Positions 1 to 5,792 of a stretch of DNA of 12,784 nucleotides are shown here, one piece after another. The position numbers were made by a program, and so were the translations under genes. Below the pieces are notes generated by a model, which ran no database searches, was not told the origin of the DNA, and worked only from the letters and a program-made list of their open reading frames with translations. Origin of the DNA: an archaeon (GTDB taxonomy: Archaea > Thermoproteota > Nitrososphaeria > Nitrososphaerales > Nitrosopumilaceae); the NCBI GenBank assembly GCA_005240025.1, contig SBBK01000108.1, forward strand, positions 1-12,784, given 5' to 3'. Each line of letters begins with the position of its first letter. Position 1 is the stretch's first letter.

Positions 1-1531
1 AGATTTTCTCAAGGTCGCCAATTGTTGAGCCACCTTTCCCGATGAGTGAGGGAATGGAATCTTTTTTGACTCTGACTTTGATGCTGTTTTCGGAGAGAAT
101 CTCAATTTCCGGGCTCGGGTCAAACCTCCGGATTGCTTCTTTGATTTTTTCTGCAGCCAGCAGCTGTATTCCAGATTTTGTTTCGGTCACAGAGACTGGC
201 ACAATCACATTTTCTTCGCCAAAGGTATAGATCTCGTATTCGAGGGCTCCAGTCTCAAAATCCCGAATCTCAATTACTGGCCTTGCAAGGTCTTGCTCAA
301 CCATACCGGAAGGAACCTTGACTTTGAGTTCCAGATAATAAACTTTTGATATCAGGCCATCCTTGACAAACACGACCGTGTCAATGACGCCTGGAATCAT
401 GCCCAGTTCAATTTTCCCTATGAACCTCTGTACTGCATCAAGGGGCATGTTTGCGTGGACTACGCCCACCATTCCAACTCCGGCAAGCCGCAAATCAGCA
501 AAAACCCTAAAGTCGTGCAATTGCCTGATCTCATCAAATATGGTGTAGTCTGGCCTGACCAAGAGCAAAACGTCTGCCGAATTTTCAAAACTTCCATCAA
601 GTTTTGTATATTGCGTCACATCCCTGTCCACCTGAAGGTCGCGTGGGGACTCGAATGTTTTTACGACATTTCCGTGCCGTGCATAATAATTCGCGAGGCC
701 TGATGCAAGCGTACTTTTGCCGGAGCCAGGAGGGCCTGAAATGATTATTCCCTCGGCCTGATCGGTCAGTCTTTTCATCAGTTTATCCGATACGCGATAT
801 TGTTCCAGGGTCATTTTGACAATTGGGTGTACTATTGTAAGCTCGTGTGTTTCTGAAAACGGCGGCCTGGTTATTGCAATTCTATAATCTGCATATTGGA
901 TCACCAGTGCGCCCGGTTTTGAGATTTCGATTGTTCCGGCCTTGGTTTTTGTTGCTTCTAAAATTTGTGTCGTGATCAGTTCCAGATATTCATCAACAAG
1001 GATTGTGTCCTCGAGTTTTACCAGCTGAAATGAGCCGGGTTTACCCCTTTTTGCAAGTGGCACGTTTCCCTCTTTCAGGTGCACGCTCATCGTGCTTTGA
1101 TCAAAAAACCTGAGAAACTCAAGGTTGGTGATTGTTTTTTCCGATTTTTGTAAATGTGTGGAAACGCCCTCCGCCTCTGCCGTGAGACCCTGCACATAGT
1201 CGGCAGTATACAGCACTGCCTTGTTTTGCTTTGCAAGATCCTTTATTATTGCGTCTATTCGGCCATGGCTTGCAAGCTTGATGTCATCAAGGCTTGGCCT
1301 TTGGCCGGCAAACTCCACTGGGATGTTCAAGTGGCGGCAGAGGTTTTGGATTTTTTTTATCTCTTCTAAACCAACAAAGCCCTGTTCTTTTCCCCGGGAT
1401 GCCTGTGACTGTAATTCGTCTAAAGCGGCCACAGGCACAATCAACTCGAAATTTCGCAGCGCTCCTGACTCGATTTGCTTTGTTATATAGCCGCTAATTA
1501 TTACGCTTGTGTCTATGACTATTTTTGACAT
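1..1531 (-). CDS. PIN domain - P-loop ATPase - KH domain protein (PINA type), 3' end cut by window
   Basis: The reading frame opens at ATG (1531 down to 1529) and stays open to the left edge: 510 residues, C-terminus missing. Residues 1-120 form a PIN nuclease-like fold with all four acidic positions present (D7, E39, D93, D111). Residues about 240-420 are a VirB11/PilT-like secretion-type ATPase with Walker A GPPGSGKS (266-273), a Walker B-like stretch ending in D333-E334, and a downstream VVHAN motif. At about 497 an IGKGG loop marks a type-II-like KH domain, in which the window ends. This order matches archaeal PINA. The Sulfolobus protein is a hexameric ATPase reported to promote Holliday junction branch migration and to interact with the Hjc resolvase. 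A role here in recombination or fork repair is inferred from that family. The intact PIN tetrad leaves nuclease activity possible. It is transcribed away from the signalling genes, with a TATA-like box 25 bases upstream. Confidence 0.9.
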   Translation of the reverse strand, partial: MSKIVIDTSVIISGYITKQIESGALRNFELIVPVAALDELQSQASRGKEQGFVGLEEIKKIQNLCRHLNIPVEFAGQRPSLDDIKLASHGRIDAIIKDLAKQNKAVLYTADYVQGLTAEAEGVSTHLQKSEKTITNLEFLRFFDQSTMSVHLKEGNVPLAKRGKPGSFQLVKLEDTILVDEYLELITTQILEATKTKAGTIEISKPGALVIQYADYRIAITRPPFSETHELTIVHPIVKMTLEQYRVSDKLMKRLTDQAEGIIISGPPGSGKSTLASGLANYYARHGNVVKTFESPRDLQVDRDVTQYTKLDGSFENSADVLLLVRPDYTIFDEIRQLHDFRVFADLRLAGVGMVGVVHANMPLDAVQRFIGKIELGMIPGVIDTVVFVKDGLISKVYYLELKVKVPSGMVEQDLARPVIEIRDFETGALEYEIYTFGEENVIVPVSVTETKSGIQLLAAEKIKEAIRRFDPSPEIEILSENSIKVRVKKDSIPSLIGKGGSTIGDLEKI

Positions 1532-1550
1532 GATTAATGTGCAGGTATGT

Positions 1551-1560
1551 GATTTTTAAT
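1551..1560 (-). promoter_or_regulatory. TATA-like box for the PINA gene
   Basis: Read on the minus strand this is ATTAAAAATC, centred about 25 bases in front of the ATG at 1531. That is the archaeal TATA-to-start distance when transcription begins at the start codon. It is a consensus match by eye only; no BRE was confirmed. Confidence 0.4.
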
Positions 1561-1617
1561 CATAGCTAATCAGCAAAACCTGAAAGTTTTCATAGTCGGC
1601 CACAAACAAAAAAAACA

Positions 1618-2529
1618 TTGCCGTCCTGTGAAGAACGTGAAGTTTTGATTATAGAGGACAGTCAGGCAGTAGGAATTCTGCTCAAGGACTTTCTCAGTAA
1701 ACTTGGCTTCAAAAAAACCCGATATTGTGAAAATGGAAAGACCGGGATTGAGACGTTTAAAGAAATGGTCGAGTCAGGCAACGTTCCGCTGGTTTTTCTC
1801 GATTACAATCTGCCCGACATGACAGGATTTTCCATAATGTCGCAGATGCTAGCGATCAGGCCAGATGTCAAAGTCATAATTGAGAGTGCGCGCGAAAAAA
1901 GCGAGGACGTGATCAAAGATGTCATCGCATATGGGGCATACCAATATTTGAGCAAGCCATTAAGACTGGAAAAAATAAAAGAAGTTGTCGAGACACTCAG
2001 ATTTGAAGAAAGTCAGATTGGAGATGATGATGCCAGCAAGGCCATCGAGAAGATAGTCACAAATTCTACCCAGATCAGCATTTTGCGACTCGCGCAATAC
2101 TTGAACAGGTCAGACTCTGAAATCCTGCCCCACGTAAGGCGCCTAATCGCCGACATGAAGGCAGTCCAGATAGACGACATAAAGGAAATTGGATGCCCCA
2201 GGTGCAGTTCGGTGCGCACCACCCAAACATTTCACTGCCCCAAGTGCAGGGGTACCAGCTTCAAACAAGAAAGAATAATCGAACATTATAAATGTGGTAA
2301 CGTCACTCCAGCATCTTCATACACAGATGACAAATGCCCCAAGTGTCACATACCAATTAAAATTTTTGGTGTTGATTACAGGGTGCAGGAGAATTTTCAC
2401 ATCTGCAATGATTGCAGTGAGATCTTTGCGGAAATTTTAATTGAATACCTTTGTCTTAGATGCAATGATCGATTTACGCTCGAGCATGCCAAGTTTTTTA
2501 CAAGTCAGGGATTCAGTCGCATAAAATAA
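1618..2529 (+). CDS. Response regulator: REC domain, helical/HTH linker and multi-zinc-ribbon C-terminus
   Basis: 303 residues. Residues 8-125 are a CheY-like receiver with acidic pair E13-D14, phosphoacceptor D62 (in FLDYNLP), switch residue S90 and K113 (in SKP). Residues about 145-190 are helical and resemble a small HTH (ILRLAQYLNRSDSEILPHVR). From C193 on there are CxxC pairs CPRC (193), CPKC (207), a lone Cys followed by CPKC, then CNDC and CLRC. These are enough ligands for at least two zinc ribbons. The layout recalls the thaumarchaeal output domains (TackOD type) described for archaeal two-component regulators; that assignment is from memory. The likely job is phosphorylation-controlled binding of DNA or of the transcription machinery. 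The start is a TTG: no ATG or GTG lies upstream in frame, and residues 9-14 (VLIIED) sit at the normal distance from it. The stop codon directly abuts that of the convergent cheY-like gene. Confidence 0.88.
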   Translation: MPSCEEREVLIIEDSQAVGILLKDFLSKLGFKKTRYCENGKTGIETFKEMVESGNVPLVFLDYNLPDMTGFSIMSQMLAIRPDVKVIIESAREKSEDVIKDVIAYGAYQYLSKPLRLEKIKEVVETLRFEESQIGDDDASKAIEKIVTNSTQISILRLAQYLNRSDSEILPHVRRLIADMKAVQIDDIKEIGCPRCSSVRTTQTFHCPKCRGTSFKQERIIEHYKCGNVTPASSYTDDKCPKCHIPIKIFGVDYRVQENFHICNDCSEIFAEILIEYLCLRCNDRFTLEHAKFFTSQGFSRIK

Positions 2530-2889
2530 TTACTTGATGATGTCGCTAATCAGTTTTAAAACATGATCAAAGTCAAAGGGTTTCGAGATGTAAGCTACGG
2601 CTCCCGCGTCGATACACTGCTTGATCACAGCCTGGTTATCGCTTGCAGTTATCAGTATTATTTTTGCACCTGGTTTTTTTGCGATTATTTCCTTGACGAC
2701 TTGGAGTCCATCTTTCTTTGGCATGGCCAGATCAAGTAACACGACATCAGGATTTGTTTGGAAGAATTTTTCAACAGCATCCTCGCCGTTGATTGCCTGC
2801 GCTGCAATCTCGTGATTCCCTATCGAAAGTATGTCTTCCAGCACAAGGCGAATTGCATCAGAGTCGTCGGCTATCATTATTCTTGCCAT
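2530..2889 (-). CDS. Single-domain CheY-like response regulator
   Basis: 119 residues, the whole being one receiver domain: D8-D9 metal-binding pair, phosphoacceptor D53 in LLDLAMP, T81 switch residue, K103 in SKP. There is no output domain, so it works through protein contact or as a phosphate carrier. The start at ATG 2889 gives the usual MARIMIADDS opening. It faces the response regulator (1618-2529) with no base between the two stop codons and lies downstream of the Hpt gene on the same strand, separated by 380 bases. It could take phosphate from the histidine kinase and pass it to the Hpt protein. CheY of a chemotaxis system is an alternative, but no cheA, cheB or cheR is present in the window. 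Receiver identity is certain; the pathway is inferred. Confidence 0.93.
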   Translation of the reverse strand: MARIMIADDSDAIRLVLEDILSIGNHEIAAQAINGEDAVEKFFQTNPDVVLLDLAMPKKDGLQVVKEIIAKKPGAKIILITASDNQAVIKQCIDAGAVAYISKPFDFDHVLKLISDIIK

Positions 2890-2915
2890 GTCAGTTCCCT
2901 TGTCCCGTACAGCAT
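2877..2915 (-). other. Possible 12-residue leader ORF overlapping the cheY-like start
   Basis: On the minus strand an AAGGAG Shine-Dalgarno-like run (2925-2920) is followed 4 bases later by ATG (2915) and a frame reading MLYGTRELTWQE then TAA. The frame ends 11 codon bases inside the cheY-like gene and is out of frame with it. The Shine-Dalgarno run is 30 bases from the cheY start, too far to serve it. This could be a translationally coupled leader or chance. Confidence 0.25.
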
Positions 2916-2968
2916 GTGACTCCTTGTAATTTTTGTGATCTGTTCACCCGTTCATTGTGACCGGCTTT

Positions 2969-2976
2969 GTTATATT
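2969..2976 (-). promoter_or_regulatory. Possible TATA box upstream of the cheY-like gene
   Basis: Minus-strand AATATAAC is centred near 2972, predicting transcription from about 2946 and a 5' leader of roughly 55 bases. Unlike most genes here, the cheY-like gene has no AT-rich box at the leaderless distance (about 2916), so a leadered transcript is the better guess. Weak consensus evidence only. Confidence 0.3.
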
Positions 2977-3181
2977 GATTCTGAAGTTTGTACAGCCACA
3001 CTGCCATATGACTCCGATTGTGTGTTGGCCTCAAAATGCATGACTGGCAGCAGGGAATAAAACCGTGCGTTGAAAATTTGCGATACATTATCAGAAGATT
3101 TACATCAGGATTAAAATGGTTTGGTGTAACATCTGTTAAGACAACTTGTCAACAAACTGTACGTGTGGGTAAAGCAATAAG

Positions 3182-3252
3182 TGCCCGTCGGCATATTGTA
3201 AGTGCGGTCTGGCCAGATTATGGCTTTATCAAACGAATGGCGAGAAGACCGC
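3182..3252. other. Cluster of inverted repeats, possible structured RNA
   Basis: TGCC-CGTC-GGCA (3182-3193) is a perfect 4-base-pair hairpin. GCGGTCT (3204-3210) pairs with AGACCGC (3246-3252) and encloses GCCA (3212-3215), which can pair either with TGGC at 3221-3224 or with TGGC at 3238-3241. The element starts 18 bases beyond the hpt stop codon when read on the minus strand, so it could be a 3' end structure of that mRNA. It could also be an independent RNA on either strand. There is no known family match that I can name. Confidence 0.3.
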
Positions 3253-3269
3253 GGGACTTGTCCGGTAGT

Positions 3270-3638
3270 TTACCTGCTCAAAATATCACTGTGGTTTTTT
3301 TCCATTTTGTTCTTCAGCGACTCGAAATCCACACTCATGCCGTTAATGGCGTTGTGCATAAAAAAGTGCGAGTTTGAGATGGTTTCATAAATGCCCGGAA
3401 CAGGCCTGCCGGCCAGGACCACCTTGAGGAGTTTGTCTGTGAGGGCAGCCAACTGGCCTATCTGCTCTTGGCCCATCATTGGGGCGAGACCTTTGATCTT
3501 GTGTATGTGTTTTTCAATACCTGGGGCATTTTTGAGAACATCATCGTCGTTGTGACAGTTTTTTAATAAAATCCCAATTTCGGAGATATCTCCAGATACC
3601 TCTTTTTTTGCCACTTGCATAAACTCGTCAGACAACAA
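3270..3638 (-). CDS. Stand-alone Hpt (histidine phosphotransfer) domain protein
   Basis: 122 residues, predicted all-helical. The core HKIKGLAPMMG (46-56) matches the Hpt/CheA-P1 signature H-x-x-K-G, making H46 the likely phosphoacceptor. No catalytic kinase domain follows, so the protein can only relay phosphate. The first usable codon is TTG (3638). The next candidate is M7 at 3620. The upstream ATG at 3645 is in another frame and stops after five codons. A TATA box centred about 26 bases upstream of the TTG favours a leaderless start there, the same box that can serve the divergent histidine kinase. Next to a kinase lacking a receiver and two receiver proteins, its inferred role is the middle step of a phosphorelay. 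It could alternatively be a P1-like remnant of a CheA; the lack of kinase-like sequence downstream argues against that. Confidence 0.8.
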   Translation of the reverse strand: MLSDEFMQVAKKEVSGDISEIGILLKNCHNDDDVLKNAPGIEKHIHKIKGLAPMMGQEQIGQLAALTDKLLKVVLAGRPVPGIYETISNSHFFMHNAINGMSVDFESLKNKMEKNHSDILSR

Positions 3639-3657
3639 CTAACATATTTGAACGAGA

Positions 3658-3668
3658 TTTTTATATCA
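3658..3668. promoter_or_regulatory. Near-symmetric TATA box between divergent hpt and histidine kinase genes
   Basis: The plus strand reads TTTTTATATCA and the minus strand TGATATAAAAA; each contains a good archaeal TATA core. The core TTATAT (3661-3666) is centred at 3663.5: 25.5 bases from the hpt TTG (3638) and 27.5 bases from the kinase TTG (3691). Both are ideal for leaderless transcription. Only 52 bases separate the two start codons and no other AT-rich box is present. Confidence 0.6.
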
Positions 3669-3690
3669 TATTCTGTAATGGTGGTTAGAC

Positions 3691-5559
3691 TTGAGGCTAA
3701 TTAGTAAGACATACCTGCTTGTAGGCATCCTAATCGTAGTTGCAATCGCCAATCTAGGCATACTATACAATGCACAAACAAATGCAGGAGACGAATCATT
3801 TTCAATAATTCGCGCAGGCGATCTCAAAGTAGATGTTGAATCGATTTCGACTTTGGTCAGATCCATTTCAACCGGGAACGAAAAAGACAGAAAGAGTTTG
3901 GAAGAAAAGATAAACGGCATAGATACTGCGCTGGCCACGCTAAAAACGGGCGGCGTCATCCATGAGGTAAACATAATTCCAATACCAGAAAAACTTTCTC
4001 CAGAGTATGAGGTTGTAAAAGCGAATTGGGAGGATTACAGGATGTATGCCGCCGAGATTCATACAGGTACAGTCTACAACACCAAAGCACTAGATGCGCT
4101 AAATTATGTCCTCTCAAAAAACACAGAGATGACTCTTACGGCAGATTCCATCACCAGAGAACTAGAAGTGTTGGACAGAAAATACAACCGGCACAAGGAG
4201 ATAGCGCAGGAGATGCAGGAATCTGTAAAGACAATAGGCCAGGCTTCGCTTTTGATCTCACGGGGACAGGAAGAAGAGGCCAAGAATGATTTGAACAATG
4301 CTAGGGCATCACTTAAAATTTCGATTCGCAAGCTGCTTCAAGAGCCAATTGACGATCTTGATTTGGCAGGACTGCAGATAAAGACAGAAACTCTCGAACC
4401 AATACCGAGGGAAAATTCACATTCGCTCAACGAGTTTGATTTGCTTTGGGAGGCTGTGGAGTTGAGGCTTAGGATCTTGGAGGCAGAGTCGATTTATTCT
4501 GAGAGGTTTGGAGCGGCATTGGATAACATAGTTGAACGCAAGGGTCTGCTCTTGTCGTCCATCGATAATCTCCTCACCGCATGGAACGATGACAGACTTG
4601 AGAGACGAAATGAGGGCCAGACAGGAACAATAGCGCTTATCGGTGCAGACGTCATAATATTTCTCATTGTCCTTGGCATCATCAAGAAATCACTGGTTCC
4701 CCTAGAACGCCTCACCAAGGCGGTGGGTCGAATAAAAGAGGGATTTTACGGCGAAAAGATCGAACACGGTTCACACGACGAGATAGGAAAACTCATTTCT
4801 GGATTTAATACGATGTCGGAAACAATTTTGGCCAAGGAACGCGAGGCAAAGAAAATCGATATTGCAAAAGACGAATTTCTGGCAATGATTACTCACGAAT
4901 TGAAGACTCCGCTCGTCCCAATTCAAGGCTATGCAGACATGCTGATGTCTGGCCACCTAGGCGATCTAACAGATAAACAGCGTGAACGAATTTCCATAAT
5001 CAAGTCAAGCTCAGAGACATTGCTGCAGCTCATTTCGGATCTTTTAGATGTCCAAAAGCTTGAACTTGGCCAGCTGAAAATGAGAATGGAACCAGAAAAA
5101 ATCCATGAAACCGTGGAAAAATCCATTCAGATGCTGCAGCCGCAAATAAACGAGACGGGGGCAACCGTACTGAACGACGTCGACAAGGAGTTTGTTGCGA
5201 TATATGATGAGGAAAGGATAACACAGGTACTAACCAACCTGATAAAGAACAGCATCAAGGCCTTCAAACCGCACGGTGGCACAATAAAAATTCGCACAGA
5301 TGCGGATCAAACCCACATCAAAATTCAGGTAATTGATGATGGTGTAGGCATCCCGCCCGAGAGGCAAAAAAAACTCTTCACCAAGTTTTATCAGGCAGAT
5401 GCATCGCTGACAAGGGAAAAAGGCGGAAGTGGCCTTGGCCTTTCAATTTGTAAAGGAATCGTAGAAGCGCATGGCGGAAAAATAAGCATACAAAGCATCC
5501 CAGACACAGGCACCACGGTTACATTTTCACTGCTGAAATACCAAAAAGCCTCCGGATAA
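3691..5559 (+). CDS. Membrane sensor histidine kinase (HAMP, HisKA, HATPase)
   Basis: 622 residues. TM1 lies at about 9-26 and TM2 at about 311-332, enclosing a roughly 280-residue outside sensor that looks wholly helical. A HAMP linker follows (about 333-390). The HisKA phosphoacceptor is H402 in THELKTP. The HATPase domain has N box N520 (NLIKNS), D549 in DDGVG, an F box (LFTKFYQ) and the G2 loop GGSGLGL (578-584), so the enzyme appears active. There is no PAS, GAF or receiver domain. The sensor resembles PilJ/NarX-type helical bundles and seems duplicated: ISTGNEK at 59 with W113, and ISRGQEE at 189 with W253. The start is TTG 3691; the in-frame upstream TAA at 3676 rules out longer forms, and a TATA box lies 27 bases away. 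The ligand is unknown. Likely partners are the neighbouring receiver and Hpt proteins, since the kinase has no relay domain of its own. Confidence 0.93.
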   Translation: MRLISKTYLLVGILIVVAIANLGILYNAQTNAGDESFSIIRAGDLKVDVESISTLVRSISTGNEKDRKSLEEKINGIDTALATLKTGGVIHEVNIIPIPEKLSPEYEVVKANWEDYRMYAAEIHTGTVYNTKALDALNYVLSKNTEMTLTADSITRELEVLDRKYNRHKEIAQEMQESVKTIGQASLLISRGQEEEAKNDLNNARASLKISIRKLLQEPIDDLDLAGLQIKTETLEPIPRENSHSLNEFDLLWEAVELRLRILEAESIYSERFGAALDNIVERKGLLLSSIDNLLTAWNDDRLERRNEGQTGTIALIGADVIIFLIVLGIIKKSLVPLERLTKAVGRIKEGFYGEKIEHGSHDEIGKLISGFNTMSETILAKEREAKKIDIAKDEFLAMITHELKTPLVPIQGYADMLMSGHLGDLTDKQRERISIIKSSSETLLQLISDLLDVQKLELGQLKMRMEPEKIHETVEKSIQMLQPQINETGATVLNDVDKEFVAIYDEERITQVLTNLIKNSIKAFKPHGGTIKIRTDADQTHIKIQVIDDGVGIPPERQKKLFTKFYQADASLTREKGGSGLGLSICKGIVEAHGGKISIQSIPDTGTTVTFSLLKYQKASG

Positions 5560-5627
5560 AACAATTCACACACTATGCAAATTATGCTCACATCATTTGT
5601 GATAATGTCTGGCCAAGAACGACACGT

Positions 5628-5765
5628 ATGGAAGAGGCGAAAAACACCGAGTTTTATGCATTATGCAACCAGTATTTTACTGCGTTACGTAAGCAGGGGA
5701 AAAAGGACGATGGGTTTGAGGACGAGTTTTTTTACACAATGCCCGTCATTTCCGGCATCAAGTAA
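5628..5765 (+). CDS. Possible small acidic protein, 45 residues
   Basis: ATG 5628 to TAA 5765, in a 233-base gap between the kinase gene and tldD. The translation is rich in charged and aromatic residues (begins MEEAKNTEFYALCNQYF, ends with an FEDEFF patch and PVISGIK) and looks more like a real protein than the overlapping 74-codon frame 5575-5799, whose composition is dominated by Ser, Arg, His and Met. The frame is also open and protein-like for about 19 codons ahead of the ATG but offers no ATG, GTG or TTG there. No clear TATA box or Shine-Dalgarno sequence precedes it; read-through from the kinase gene 68 bases upstream is possible. I do not recognise a family. The TATA box of tldD overlaps its stop codon. 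Confidence 0.4.
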   Translation: MEEAKNTEFYALCNQYFTALRKQGKKDDGFEDEFFYTMPVISGIK

Positions 5766-5771
5766 AATACT
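5764..5771 (+). promoter_or_regulatory. TATA-like box for the tldD operon
   Basis: AAAATACT is centred 25-26 bases upstream of the tldD ATG (5793), the leaderless spacing. It overlaps the TAA of the small upstream ORF. A second A-rich stretch (TAAAAAC, 5781-5787) is too close to the start to act as a TATA box. Confidence 0.4.
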
Positions 5772-5792
5772 AGCCTACGATAAAAACAAGCG

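Larger units (their letters stand above)
2890..3269. other. 380-base gap in the signalling island, no convincing gene
   Basis: Open frames here (plus 3018-3377, minus 2891-3088) have shadow-like composition (many Cys, His, Arg, Trp) and no recognisable domain. The right half (3182-3252) can fold into several short GC-rich hairpins. The left half holds a possible minus-strand TATA box and a 12-codon micro-ORF ahead of the cheY-like gene. GTTCA occurs twice in tandem, spaced by CCC, near 2942-2954. No tRNA-like sequence was seen. Confidence 0.5.

Noticed and set aside
2891..3088. 65-codon minus-strand frame upstream of the cheY-like gene
   Set aside because: Cys-, His- and Asn-rich translation without a domain, ending one base before the cheY-like start and containing the putative promoter. 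Judged as chance.
3018..3377. 119-codon plus-strand frame across the gap and the 3' end of hpt
   Set aside because: It overlaps the hpt gene, is rich in Arg, His, Val and Cys, has no recognisable motif and lacks a promoter at a useful distance.
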